Positions 24,954-33,838 of a stretch of 64,000 bases of DNA are shown here, piece after piece. Numbering within the stretch: position 1 is the first letter of the stretch; each line of letters begins with the position of its first letter. Source of the stretch: Terriglobales bacterium (GTDB lineage: Bacteria; Acidobacteriota; Terriglobia; Terriglobales; Acidobacteriaceae). The notes beneath the pieces are model-generated. The model saw only the letters and a program-made list of their open reading frames with translations. It had not been told where the DNA came from and ran no database searches. The stretch lies in contig JAICSO010000015.1 in the NCBI GenBank assembly GCA_025936825.1, positions 50,379 through 114,378 on the forward strand. The letters are read 5' to 3'. A program made the translations under genes and the position numbers.

Positions 24954-26411
24954 ATGTCTTCTGATAGCCACGGCGCGACTGGCGCCACCCGCTCTGAAAA
25001 AGATTCGCTTGGCACCAAGGAAATTCCAGCGCATGTTTACTACGGAATTCAGACTGCACGGGCCGTCGAGAACTACCCCATTTCTGGAATGCGTGCCCAT
25101 CCAACTCTGATTCGTGCCATCGGTATGGTGAAAGAAGCCGCGGCTGAGGCAAACCGCGAACTGGGACTTGTAGATGAGAAAGTAGCGAACGCGATCATCC
25201 AGTCCGCGAAAGAAGTTCAGCAGGGTAAGTGGAACAGCGAGTTCGTCGTGGATGTTTTCCAGGCCGGCGCCGGCGTCAGCTTTCACATGAACAGCAATGA
25301 GGTGATCGCCAACCGTGCGCTTGAGATTCTTGGCGGCAAGCTCGGCGATTACAGCAAGGTGCATCCCAACGATCATGTCAACTACGGCCAGAGCACCAAT
25401 GACGTCTTCCCTACCAGCATGCGTCTGGCAACGCTGCTGGAATTGGAAAAGTTGTATCCCGCGCTCGATTCGCTGATCTCTGCGCTAGAAAAGAAGGGCA
25501 TGGAATTCCATGACATTCTGAAGTCCGGCCGCACGCATATGCAGGACGCAGTTCCGATGCGCCTTGGCCAGGAGTTCACGGCTTACGCGGGAGCGATTCG
25601 GCGCTGCAAAGACGCTATTCGGACGAGCGCAGACCTTTTGCGCGAACTTGGTCTAGGCGGCTCTGCAGTTGGGACCGGCATCAATACGCATCCGCATTAT
25701 CGCGAGAAGGCGATTGCAAACCTGTCGCGCATCTCCAGCCAAAAACTCATTCCAGTCGACGACATGCGCTACGCCATGCAGTCGAATCTCGCCATGGCCG
25801 CGGTCTCGTCTGCTCTGCGCAATCTGGCGCTGGAAGTCATTCGCATTTCCAATGATCTACGAATGCTGTCCTCCGGCCCAAACACGGGATTCGCCGAAAT
25901 CAACTTACCTGCGCTGCAGCCTGGGTCCTCCATCATGCCCGGCAAGATCAATCCCGTGATTCCGGAACTCGCAGCGATGGTTTCGTTCCAGGTGATCGGT
26001 AACGACGTTGCGGTGGCGATGGCAGTTCAGGGCGGACAACTCGAACTGAACGTGATGATGCCAACCATGGCATACAGTGTTCTGCAGTCGATCACGATCT
26101 CAACCAACATGCTGCGCCAATTCACGGAGAAGTGCGTGGCTGGTATCACTGCCAATAACAATCGCTGCAACTTTTACGTGCAGGCAACGGTATCGTTGGC
26201 AACTGCACTCAATCCGTATATTGGATATGCAAAAGCAGCTGAAATTGCGAAAGAAGCTGTTGCCACGGGCCGCTCGATCATCGAGATCGCGCGCGAAAAG
26301 AAATTGTTGAGCGAAAAAGAAATCAGCGAAATCCTTGATCCGGTGCGCATGACCGAACCGGTTCGTCCGCTGGATTCCGCGAAAAAGCGCGAAGAAATCA
26401 AGGCCAAGTAG
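24954..26411 (+). CDS. aspA: Aspartate ammonia-lyase
   Basis: A 485-aa member of the aspartase/fumarase superfamily, converting aspartate to fumarate and ammonia. The signature GSSIMPGKINPVIPE lies near residue 325, with NYGQSTNDVFPTS and SGRTHMQDAVPMRLGQEF before it. The N-terminus (VYYGIQTARAVENYPISG) favours aspartase over class II fumarase. Ribosome-binding site TTTAGGAGAGACGA precedes ATG 24954. Confidence 0.93.
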   Translation: MSSDSHGATGATRSEKDSLGTKEIPAHVYYGIQTARAVENYPISGMRAHPTLIRAIGMVKEAAAEANRELGLVDEKVANAIIQSAKEVQQGKWNSEFVVDVFQAGAGVSFHMNSNEVIANRALEILGGKLGDYSKVHPNDHVNYGQSTNDVFPTSMRLATLLELEKLYPALDSLISALEKKGMEFHDILKSGRTHMQDAVPMRLGQEFTAYAGAIRRCKDAIRTSADLLRELGLGGSAVGTGINTHPHYREKAIANLSRISSQKLIPVDDMRYAMQSNLAMAAVSSALRNLALEVIRISNDLRMLSSGPNTGFAEINLPALQPGSSIMPGKINPVIPELAAMVSFQVIGNDVAVAMAVQGGQLELNVMMPTMAYSVLQSITISTNMLRQFTEKCVAGITANNNRCNFYVQATVSLATALNPYIGYAKAAEIAKEAVATGRSIIEIAREKKLLSEKEISEILDPVRMTEPVRPLDSAKKREEIKAK

Positions 26412-26668
26412 ATACGCGGCCGACCAAGAGACTTCGGACGCCTTCTGTCTATTTGATCGGCTCCTCTTTGCGTCCTCTGCGCTCTTTGCGGTTCAAGTCT
26501 TTACAAAAGTGGCCCCCTGCCGCCGGGGAGACAGCAGAGGGCTTGTTCCGGCGAGAGGTCTCATTTTCCCTTTCCGGACACTCTGTAATACGCAATCTTC
26601 AGTTCCGAAGTTCCCTTCTGCGATTCTCGAAAAAGAGCCTTTATCGTGTACCTTCGTGACGTTCGCGG

Positions 26669-27133
26669 TCAACGATTTTTACTTTTGATCAGAGACGGAT
26701 CGAACCGAAATGGAACTGGCTCTCCGAAACTCACCCTGCGAAAATTAGGATGCTCAGTGTTTAGCAGGAAATTGTGTTCCTCCGGCAGCAAAGCGCTGGG
26801 AACACGAAGTACCGGGCGCTCTGCCCTTCTGATCCAATCATCTCCAACTCGCTTTAGTTCCGGTGGCGAAGGGTCCGCCGACCAATTCTGCGGCAACGAT
26901 GATTGCTCGATCCTTCCCACCAGCGATTCGTCGATTGCGATCTCAATCAGAACATACGGTTCCACCAGTTCCCTGCCCTCTAGATGACACAACATCTCAA
27001 GCACAGCCAGTGCCCGGCTTTCGGCTGCGTAGATGACGGGCGTACCGGGGCTGTTCCAACGATGCGCACCCGTGCCGTTCGGAGAAGCTTTTCCGTGCCC
27101 CGCTTTGGAAATTCGCCAGACCTTCAAATTCAC
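26669..27133 (-). CDS. RES-domain protein (toxin type), no visible antitoxin
   Basis: A 154-aa RES domain: KVWRISKAGHG, then GAHRWNSPGTPVIYAAESRALAVLEMLCHLEG, which carries the Arg/Tyr/Glu residues of the RES fold related to ADP-ribosyltransferases. RES toxins such as MbcT phosphorolyse NAD+. The start is GTG 27133 (CTGGAG 8 bases upstream); the longer open frame overlaps hbd and is not coding. The expected Xre/MbcA antitoxin gene is absent: only 49 bases separate it from the hbd stop. Confidence 0.8.
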   Translation of the reverse strand: MNLKVWRISKAGHGKASPNGTGAHRWNSPGTPVIYAAESRALAVLEMLCHLEGRELVEPYVLIEIAIDESLVGRIEQSSLPQNWSADPSPPELKRVGDDWIRRAERPVLRVPSALLPEEHNFLLNTEHPNFRRVSFGEPVPFRFDPSLIKSKNR

Positions 27134-27143
27134 TGCAGGCTCC

Positions 27144-27160
27144 AGCAGGGCTAAGCCCTG
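27144..27160. promoter_or_regulatory. GCAGGGCTAAGCCCTGC palindrome upstream of the RES gene
   Basis: A perfect 17-base palindrome 11 bases from the RES start codon. It could be an operator or the attenuating end of the hbd transcript; no T-run is present. Confidence 0.4.
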
Positions 27161-27182
27161 CCGGAATATGGATGAGGGAACA

Positions 27183-28064
27183 TCAGTTTTGTGCTGCCTG
27201 GACAGGCTTCTCGGGGTACTCGTAAACACCGCGACCGCTCTTTCTTCCGAGTCGTCCAGCTTTGACGTACTGCACCAAGAGTGGCGCCGGGCGGTACTTG
27301 TCGCCCAGAGTTCTATGCAGGTATTCGAGGATATGCAGGCGGGTGTCGAGGCCCACCAGGTCCACCAATTCAAAAGGCCCCATCGGATGGTTGAGCCCAA
27401 GTTTCAGCGCCTTGTCGATGTCGCCGGCAGAAGCAATTCCCTCTTGCAGCATGTAGAACGCTTCGTTGCCGATCATCGCATTGATGCGGCTGGTGATGAA
27501 TCCCGGCGACTCGCGAATGACGACCACTTCCTTACCCATTCGACCACCGACTTCCGCGGCGGCCGAGATCGTCTCTTCGTCCGTCTCCAGCGCGCGCACA
27601 ATTTCCAGCAGTTTCATCTTGTGCACTGGATTGAAGAAGTGCATTCCGACGCACTTTTTCGGACGGTAGGTCACGCTGGCAATCTCTGTCACGCTGAGGG
27701 ACGAAGTATTTGAGGCGAGAATGGTCCCCGGGCGGCAGACCTTATCGAGCAGAGTAAAGATCTCGATCTTCGACTCCATCTCTTCCGGAACAGCTTCGAT
27801 CACCAGGTCTGCTTCGCGCGCCGCTTCCTCCGGGCTGCCCGCGTACTCGATGCGATCTAGAGCGGCTGTGGCATCCGAAGCAGACACCTTCTTTAGCTCA
27901 ACCGCTTTGTCGAGATTTCCGCGGATTTCATCCTGGGCGTTCCGCAAAGCCGCAGGCAAGACATCTTCCAGCACCGTTCGGTAGCCGCCCAGCGCGGCCA
28001 CGTGTGCGATTCCCCGCCCCATGGTCCCCGCACCAATGATGGCAACCGTCCGAATCTCTGCCAC
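27183..28064 (-). CDS. hbd: 3-hydroxybutyryl-CoA dehydrogenase
   Basis: A 293-aa short-form 3-hydroxyacyl-CoA dehydrogenase acting in acyl-CoA or phenylacetate degradation. NAD-binding GAGTMGRGIAHVAA is at residue 11. Catalytic residues are found in SNTSSLSVTEIA, GMHFFNPVHKMKLLEIV (His) and ESPGFITSRINAMIGNEA. Length is typical. Its start overlaps the stop of the small upstream gene (ATGA). Confidence 0.94.
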   Translation of the reverse strand: MAEIRTVAIIGAGTMGRGIAHVAALGGYRTVLEDVLPAALRNAQDEIRGNLDKAVELKKVSASDATAALDRIEYAGSPEEAAREADLVIEAVPEEMESKIEIFTLLDKVCRPGTILASNTSSLSVTEIASVTYRPKKCVGMHFFNPVHKMKLLEIVRALETDEETISAAAEVGGRMGKEVVVIRESPGFITSRINAMIGNEAFYMLQEGIASAGDIDKALKLGLNHPMGPFELVDLVGLDTRLHILEYLHRTLGDKYRPAPLLVQYVKAGRLGRKSGRGVYEYPEKPVQAAQN

Positions 28065-28243
28065 TACTTTTCCACCTCCGCGAGCAGTTCGCGAAGGCGT
28101 TCATCAGCGCTGCGCAAGCTCTCGGCCAGGCGCTTACGCTCCTCGGCGTCCATGCCGTACAGCGACGCCTGAATTCGGCGAAGGGTGGTGGTGATGTCAT
28201 CGACGTAATTGATGAGACGGATAAGTTCTCCAGTGGCTGCCAT
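28064..28243 (-). CDS. Small coiled-coil protein upstream of hbd
   Basis: A 59-aa protein starting MAATGELIRLINYVDDITTTLRR and ending in a charged helix (EERKRLAESLRSADERLRELLAEVEK). Start at 28243 chosen because AGGAG lies about 12 bases upstream; a longer frame starts at 28315. Translationally coupled to hbd. Function unknown. Confidence 0.6.
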   Translation of the reverse strand: MAATGELIRLINYVDDITTTLRRIQASLYGMDAEERKRLAESLRSADERLRELLAEVEK

Positions 28244-28351
28244 AAAGGCGTTCTTTCTCCTGATTGTGGGGCGAATGAAGCCCCGCAAACCTTTTATTTT
28301 CGACTGCCGCGCCAATTAAGTAAAGGCGGCTACCGACGATGCAAGGTAGGA

Positions 28352-28822
28352 ATGAACAAACCTGGCAACTGTTTTGCCGTGGCGAAAGTGTGGATAATTG
28401 GCCCCATGAATGCAAATAAGGCGTTGTGGCAGGCCATTGCAACCGTGTGCATTCCTAACCTGATCTTTTGGATAGTCGTCGCACTGCTGGTGCATCGAGG
28501 AACAGCATTCGAAGATTGGCCCCTTTATCTCCTGTTCTTCGCGATTCCGCTCCCGCTGATTTATCCGGTCTACCGGCGGTACAAACGAAGCCCTTCGGCG
28601 GCAACCAGCACTTATTCGCCGCGGCAACATCGAAATATTGCCTTGCTATATGCCCTGCTTGCGATCGCGTACATCACTATTGGCGGCCTTCCGCGTCGCT
28701 TCGGATGGCATCGCTTTTATCTTGTCGGATTGGCAATCGTGTGGATTGGTTTGGCTACCATCCAGATCTATCGGGCGATCCAGGCAAAACGCTCCGCCTC
28801 GGCGGAAGATGAGATCGATTAG
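28352..28822 (+). CDS. Four-helix membrane protein of unknown function
   Basis: A 156-aa integral membrane protein with about four hydrophobic helices (roughly 24-47, 53-72, 95-113 and 122-143) separated by Arg/Lys-rich loops (YRRYKRSPSAATSTYSPRQHR). A start at 28406 (MNANKALW) is also possible. No family recognised. Confidence 0.6.
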   Translation: MNKPGNCFAVAKVWIIGPMNANKALWQAIATVCIPNLIFWIVVALLVHRGTAFEDWPLYLLFFAIPLPLIYPVYRRYKRSPSAATSTYSPRQHRNIALLYALLAIAYITIGGLPRRFGWHRFYLVGLAIVWIGLATIQIYRAIQAKRSASAEDEID

Positions 28823-28918
28823 CGTACGACCTGAAGACGTGGTGGCGGGCAGGTGTCGCCAGCCGTTCTATTACCAGAGTCATGAAACCTAATCTGGTTG
28901 TCCGGTGTCCGTCTTGAG

Positions 28919-30232
28919 ATGGCAGTGTCTGACAGCGCGAAGCTCTCGGAAATATCCCCTCTCTGGAAGCGCCACCTCGTCGTGCTTACGATCACTCTAT
29001 TGGTCATCTCTTTCCCGATCTTTCTCGTGACGGGTTATACCGCTCTTTACTGGACTTGGGTACGCGGCAATCTGGGAGCAGCCCTAGCATATCTACCATG
29101 GGCAAGAAATTTTGGAATGTTTGCCATGCTCGGCGCCGCCGTGGCGATCGGAATCCTGTTTTCATCAAGAAGCGTTCCGGTCCCGCCAAAAATCCGCCTG
29201 TGGCTTTCAATGTTGGCCGCCACCACCATTGGCTTCTTTTCTGAATTCAGGAACGAAGGCAAGTTCTATTTCAAAACACAAGTCCATTTCTTCGGGCCGG
29301 GAACGTGGGCACACGACGGACTGAATCGCGTGGTTCCTTCCTTGGGCAATTACCTGTACCGAATGGAATACTCGCACTGGAACGACTTCTTGATGGGGCC
29401 GGCTGTCGTGAGTATCCTCTTCTCCCTGGTCTTCGCCCAAATCTACAGAAGCTCGCGGAATCCAGGCCCAATCTGCCTGGGTACATCGACTACATTCAAT
29501 GCAACAGACCTCGATGCTTCTTTACGGTTCGCCCGCATCCTGATGAACGTTGGCCTCTTCTGGTTCTTCATCCAAGCGTGGGGAGAAAAAGCGGGCTATC
29601 TGCGTAATCCTCATTCTGTTGATGAAATCGATATGCCTTTTGAGTTTGCAGGCACCATGCTTGGGTTCTGGATGGCGCGTGTTCTCACTATGCCCTTCGA
29701 AGGGCACTCCGAGAAGTTCCAGTCGACTCTGTTCATAGATTTTCTCTGCTCGGGAATCGTCGGCCTTTTCTACACGCTGGTAATAGGTCCGCTGACGGAA
29801 GGTGTTGCCAGCGACATCGCGCATGCGTTGCAACCCATCGTACCTCACGCGCTGGACGTCCATGAGTACACGCCGCTTCAACAACACATGCGTCCTTTCG
29901 AACTTTTATTGCTCGCCGCCGCCATCTGGTGGAGTCTGAACCGGTCTTCTAAACATGAGCAGATCACGCAAATCAATCACACAGTCGAAGAACCCGCAGG
30001 TCACCCTCAATGGGATATTCCGATCGCAATGGCAACGGCGGTAGCAACGCTTGCCGCCTATCTGCTTGTTCTTGCGGCGATGCTCGCCATATTAGAGCCC
30101 GAGGGACTGGCCTGGACACTGGCGACTGCCGGCGCTGGAATGGGTATTGGTACCGTGCTGCTCTTATTCGCCAAGCGTGCCGAGCGAGACCTAACAACGA
30201 TTCTCGCTCGGAACCACGATGCGTCTGCCTGA
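28919..30232 (+). CDS. Polytopic membrane protein, unknown
   Basis: A 437-aa membrane protein with about nine or ten predicted helices and no recognisable transport or catalytic motif. Segments such as EFRNEGKFYFKTQVHFFGPGTWAHDGLNRVVPS and FFIQAWGEKAGYLRNPHSVDEIDMPFEFAGTMLGFW look like a conserved luminal domain. I start at ATG 28919 rather than TTG 28898. The gene is intact. Confidence 0.65.
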   Translation: MAVSDSAKLSEISPLWKRHLVVLTITLLVISFPIFLVTGYTALYWTWVRGNLGAALAYLPWARNFGMFAMLGAAVAIGILFSSRSVPVPPKIRLWLSMLAATTIGFFSEFRNEGKFYFKTQVHFFGPGTWAHDGLNRVVPSLGNYLYRMEYSHWNDFLMGPAVVSILFSLVFAQIYRSSRNPGPICLGTSTTFNATDLDASLRFARILMNVGLFWFFIQAWGEKAGYLRNPHSVDEIDMPFEFAGTMLGFWMARVLTMPFEGHSEKFQSTLFIDFLCSGIVGLFYTLVIGPLTEGVASDIAHALQPIVPHALDVHEYTPLQQHMRPFELLLLAAAIWWSLNRSSKHEQITQINHTVEEPAGHPQWDIPIAMATAVATLAAYLLVLAAMLAILEPEGLAWTLATAGAGMGIGTVLLLFAKRAERDLTTILARNHDASA

Positions 30233-30255
30233 CTCGTCAACTTGAGCGGAAGTAC

Positions 30256-30426
30256 CTACTCGTCCCAATCGTCGCCAAACAACTCCGCCGGGTGCGGAGC
30301 GCGGATCGTGCCATTGCCACAGCGCATGTCATCAGCTGGACAGAACTTGTCGCATCCCCAGCAGATCCGCTCCGGGTGCTTGGGGTGGAGTGGAAGTTTG
30401 GGCGTTTTTGCTTGCTCCTGGTACAT
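30256..30426 (-). CDS. DUF3079 mini-protein (Cys-rich)
   Basis: A 56-aa ORF below usual size cut-offs. It contains KLPLHPKHPERICWGCDKFC, then ADDMRCGNG and RAPHPAELFGDDWDE, the pattern I recognise as DUF3079. Four cysteines (residues 22, 25, 29 and 36) could bind a metal ion. A heptamer repeat (GTCGTCC/GTCGCAC, about 30441-30466) lies upstream. It sits just downstream of a SPASM radical SAM gene on the same strand and might be expressed with it. Confidence 0.82.
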   Translation of the reverse strand: MYQEQAKTPKLPLHPKHPERICWGCDKFCPADDMRCGNGTIRAPHPAELFGDDWDE

Positions 30427-30527
30427 CGGTCACTTCCAATCGAGCGTCGTCCGTCGCACGTCGTGCGCAACATCTTCCAATCAGCAAGACTTGCAGTGCG
30501 ACGCGGCAGGTGCGATCTTCCTGCAAA

Positions 30528-31640
30528 TCAGCCCCGGGCCTCGTTTAGAACCGGCTGATACGGGCAGAACGGATCACTCCCCAGCGCGTCGCCGGTATAC
30601 GCATACGCGCGCGCGCGCGACCCACCGCAGATGTGGCTGTACTCGCAGAGTTCGCACTTCCCGTGGAAATCATCCGGAGAATGCAAACCACGGAACGTCT
30701 CCGAATCGCGATAAATGTCGACCAAATTGTCCTTGCGCACATTTCCACATCGCAGCGGCAGGAAGCCGGAGGGATAGATTTCACCCAGGTTTGAAACGAA
30801 CACGATTCCATGTCCATCGCGAATCTGGAAGCCCCGGTAAACCGAGGTTTCCTTCATCGCAGGCGCTGCCATCTTGGCGGCCTTCATCTTCTTTATAGCG
30901 ATTCGCCGATAAGATGGCGCCTCGGTCGTCTTTACCGCGAATGGCGCGCTGGGCACGAGGTCCAAGACCCAGTCCATAATCTGCTCCCCACGTTCCGGCG
31001 AGACTTCGTTCAACGCCTTGCCGCGTCCCACCGAGATCAGGAAAAACAGACTCCAGCGCATGACCGGAAAGCTCGTGCGCAGCAGTTCGTAAATTGCCGG
31101 AAGATCGTCGGCAGTCTCTTCGGACACCAGCGTGTTCACTTGGATGGGTAGGCCGATCTTCCCCGCGTGGCGAGCCGCTCGAATGGTGCGATCGAAGGTC
31201 CCAGGAATTCCCCGGATCGCGTCGTGCTTCGCGGCACAAGAACCATCAAGGCTCAGCCCCAAGCTCTGAATCCCATGCTGCTGCAGCTTGTCGATTGCCT
31301 GATTGGTTAATTCAGGTGTGGCGCTGGGGGTAATTGAAACGTCCAATCCAATCGAGCGGGCATAGTCGATAAGCAAGAAAATATCGCGGCGCCGCAACGG
31401 GTCCCCACCCGTAAGGATCAAGTGCGGCAGTGGGTCGCCGAAGCCCAATAACTGGTCCAGAAACGCCTTGCTTTCCAGGGTATTCAGCTCGAAGGGATGC
31501 GCTTCCGACATAGCCTCGGCACGGCAATGTTTGCAGGCCAGACCGCAGGCCTGGGTCATTTCCCAATAAACCAGCATTGGGGTGCGGGAGAAGTCCCGGG
31601 GAACCATCTTTATCTGAGGCATTGCGACTGTGCTTGCCAA
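30528..31640 (-). CDS. Radical SAM/SPASM protein (TIGR04053-like)
   Basis: A 370-aa radical SAM enzyme. The cluster motif is CGLACKHC near residue 33 in the context YWEMTQACGLACKHCRAEA. GGDPLRR follows, and the C-terminal SPASM region carries CGN, CELCEYSHICGGSRARAYAYTGD and DPFCPYQP for auxiliary FeS clusters. The pattern resembles heme-related NirJ/AhbC-like enzymes and the TIGR04053 family; the substrate is unknown. I take TTG 31640 as start because GGAGG precedes it by 7 bases; GTG 31676 is an alternative. A CRP/FNR-type palindrome lies upstream. Confidence 0.88.
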   Translation of the reverse strand: MASTVAMPQIKMVPRDFSRTPMLVYWEMTQACGLACKHCRAEAMSEAHPFELNTLESKAFLDQLLGFGDPLPHLILTGGDPLRRRDIFLLIDYARSIGLDVSITPSATPELTNQAIDKLQQHGIQSLGLSLDGSCAAKHDAIRGIPGTFDRTIRAARHAGKIGLPIQVNTLVSEETADDLPAIYELLRTSFPVMRWSLFFLISVGRGKALNEVSPERGEQIMDWVLDLVPSAPFAVKTTEAPSYRRIAIKKMKAAKMAAPAMKETSVYRGFQIRDGHGIVFVSNLGEIYPSGFLPLRCGNVRKDNLVDIYRDSETFRGLHSPDDFHGKCELCEYSHICGGSRARAYAYTGDALGSDPFCPYQPVLNEARG

Positions 31641-31712
31641 GGTGCGTCCTCCAGAAAGAGTTCGTTTGAAGCCCACTTGAATGCAAGCCTAAGCCGGGCA
31701 AAGCCTTGTGGC

Positions 31713-31728
31713 TGTGACCTAAATCACA
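31713..31728 (-). promoter_or_regulatory. CRP/FNR-family binding site (TGTGA-N6-TCACA)
   Basis: TGTGA-CCTAAA-TCACA is a perfect match to the two half-sites used by CRP-type and HcpR-type regulators, about 73 bases upstream of the radical SAM start. It lies in the short gap between that gene and the purine permease gene. Confidence 0.7.
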
Positions 31729-31762
31729 CCTGCCCGTGACCGCCTTCGCAGGATGGTTAACG

Positions 31763-33085
31763 CTATTCCGCCCCGAGAAACGCGTATCTGAGCAGAAACA
31801 GTACGGTTAGAACCCAAATCAGCGGGCTGACGTCTTTCCGCCTGCCAGAGAACAGCTTCAGGAACGTGAACGAAAGCAGCCCCAAACTCAGCCCGTTGGC
31901 GATGCTGAAAGTCAGCGGAGTGGCAATGAGCGTTAGGAATGCTGGTATCGACTCGGTGAAATCATCCCACTTCACCTTCGCGACCGCGCCGCACATCAGG
32001 GCGCCCACGATGATCAGCGCGGGAGCCGTTGCATAGGTCGGAATTGCCGTCACGATCGGCGCGCAGAACATGGCCAGCAGGAATCCGCCGGCTACGACAA
32101 TATTCCCCAGTCCTGTCCGCGCTCCGGCCGCAACCCCGGCCGCACTTTCGATGTAGCTCGTCACCGTAGACGTGCCCGTCACGGCTCCAACAATCGTTCC
32201 GAATGCGTCTGCCATCAGCGCGCGATTGGCTCGCGGCAACTTCCCTTCCCGCAGAAAGCCGCCTTGTTCGCAGACTGCCACCAGTGTTCCCACGTTGTCG
32301 AAAAGATCGACAAAAAAGAACACGAACACGAGTTCGGCCAGTCCGAGCTTGGCTGCGCCGCGCAAATCAAACTTGAACAGCGTTCCCGATGGCGCAGGCC
32401 AGGAAAACAGATGCGCCGGCCAGTGACTCACACCAAAAGGAATTCCAATCAACGCTATGGCTGCGATCCCGATCAGGATCGCGCTGTCGACCTTCCTCGC
32501 CAACAGAATCGCCGTAAGCAGCACACCCACCGCGGCGAGGATCACCGGCGGACTCGAAAACTTGCCTAGCCCCACAAACGTCGCCTGATTCGCGACAATG
32601 ATTCCGGCATTGCGAAATCCAACAAACGCGATGAACAGGCCGATTCCGGCTGCTGTCCCGTATTTCAGTGAGTCGGGGATGCCGTTAACGATCTGCTCGC
32701 GGACCCGCGTCAATGTGAGGATGAGAAAAACCACTCCCGACAGCAGCACCACACCGAGCACCGTCTGCCATGGAATCCCACGTCCGATGACAATCGAATA
32801 GGTGAAGTACGCATTGAGCGACATGCCGGGCGCGAGAGCAATTGGATAATTCGCCCATAGACCCATCACCAATGTTGCCAGCGCCGCCGAAATGCAGGTG
32901 GCGAACAACACGCCTTCAACGGGCATTCCAGCCTGCGAAAGAATCTGCGGATTCACGACCACGATGTACGCCATGGTCATGAACGTAGTCAATCCCGCCA
33001 GCAGTTCGCGGCGAATTGACGCGCGATTTTCGGACAGGTGAAAGACTCGCTCGAGCAGACCGACCTCCCCTTTGAAGTGAGCCAC
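31763..33085 (-). CDS. NCS2 (AzgA-like) purine permease
   Basis: A 440-aa transporter with about 12-14 helices, of the AzgA/PbuG-like guanine-hypoxanthine:H+ symporter group. Typical blocks: AGLTTFMTMAYIVVVNPQILSQAGMP, APGMSLNAYFTYSIV, LFDNVGTLVAVCEQGGFL and GTSTVTSYIESAAGVAAGARTGL. Start GTG 33085. Near an upstream nucleoside hydrolase only loosely; no operon partner. Confidence 0.93.
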   Translation of the reverse strand: MAHFKGEVGLLERVFHLSENRASIRRELLAGLTTFMTMAYIVVVNPQILSQAGMPVEGVLFATCISAALATLVMGLWANYPIALAPGMSLNAYFTYSIVIGRGIPWQTVLGVVLLSGVVFLILTLTRVREQIVNGIPDSLKYGTAAGIGLFIAFVGFRNAGIIVANQATFVGLGKFSSPPVILAAVGVLLTAILLARKVDSAILIGIAAIALIGIPFGVSHWPAHLFSWPAPSGTLFKFDLRGAAKLGLAELVFVFFFVDLFDNVGTLVAVCEQGGFLREGKLPRANRALMADAFGTIVGAVTGTSTVTSYIESAAGVAAGARTGLGNIVVAGGFLLAMFCAPIVTAIPTYATAPALIIVGALMCGAVAKVKWDDFTESIPAFLTLIATPLTFSIANGLSLGLLSFTFLKLFSGRRKDVSPLIWVLTVLFLLRYAFLGAE

Positions 33086-33743
33086 TATAGGAGGTCACCG
33101 CAGCGCCGTCAATGCGCGTCGAATCGATCTGCTCTTAAGAGCTCGGGCAGTAGTTTGTGGCCTAGCAGGCCTTGAAATCACTCCCGGGCGCCTGGGTATA
33201 GTCCCAGCTCAATTATGGAGGCGTTATCCTGAGCGAAGCCGTTGCTGAAAGCGGAGCGAAGGGCAGCTCACGGGGTAGTTCAAGAGTACAGACTGGATCC
33301 TTTGCCCTCACAGTAAGAACGCGCGGGCCATTGATTGCGATCGCATATATCGGTGTGATGGGCTGAGCTTCCATCGCACGATGCAGAAGAGCACGAGCTT
33401 TCGTCAGCACCCAATCTGAACTTCCACGACAACGAAATGGCGCTTGTTCACAAACGACAGCGTTCCTAAGGTAGAGGAGGGGCGATCGGGAGCTTCCTCT
33501 ACGTTGATAACTGTCCTCGCTATAGAACGCATCACGTGTTTAGAGGATGTAGTTCAAGCCGAGAGACGCTGGAGTGGTACGTAACACTATCAAGCGCCGC
33601 GGCGCATTGAGAGAAAGCAAAGGCGTTGTTATAATCGTGAACGACTCATCCGCTCCTGCTTCTGATCGCGTCTTTGCAGCCGTTGCGCCGCAGTTCCGGC
33701 GCGTCCCAAACGAGCGCACAACCGGAGCCGCGAGCGGCAAAGT
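33086..33743. other. Gene-free region before tRNA-Phe
   Basis: About 650 bases with only short frames of non-protein-like composition. It marks the border between the intact left half and the integrated element. I see no RNA, promoter or repeat that I can defend. Confidence 0.5.
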
Positions 33744-33819
33744 GGCCAGGTAGCTCAGGTGGTAGAGCGCAGCCCTGAAAAGGCTGGCGTCGGCGGTTCA
33801 ACTCCGTCCCTGGCCACCA
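33744..33819 (+). tRNA. tRNA-Phe (GAA)
   Basis: 76 bases fold as a tRNA: acceptor GGCCAGG/CCTGGCC, D-arm GCTC..GAGC, anticodon stem CAGCC/GGCTG with loop CTGAAAA (anticodon GAA), T-arm GGCGG-TTCAACT-CCGTC with one G-U pair, discriminator A, and encoded CCA. The integrase gene begins 20 bases beyond it, so its 3' end is the likely attachment site. Confidence 0.95.
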
Positions 33820-33838
33820 TCATTCCACATAGTTGCCT

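Noticed and set aside
26669..27400. Long frame for the RES gene starting at 27400
   Set aside because: The first 89 codons are antisense-free overlap with hbd in another frame and have no RES character; GTG 27133 with a ribosome-binding site starts the domain exactly.
33744..33819. Second attachment site (repeat of the tRNA-Phe 3' end) within the window
   Set aside because: I looked for the GGTTCAACTCC and CTGGCCACCA words downstream and did not find a copy; the far end of the element may be outside or eroded.
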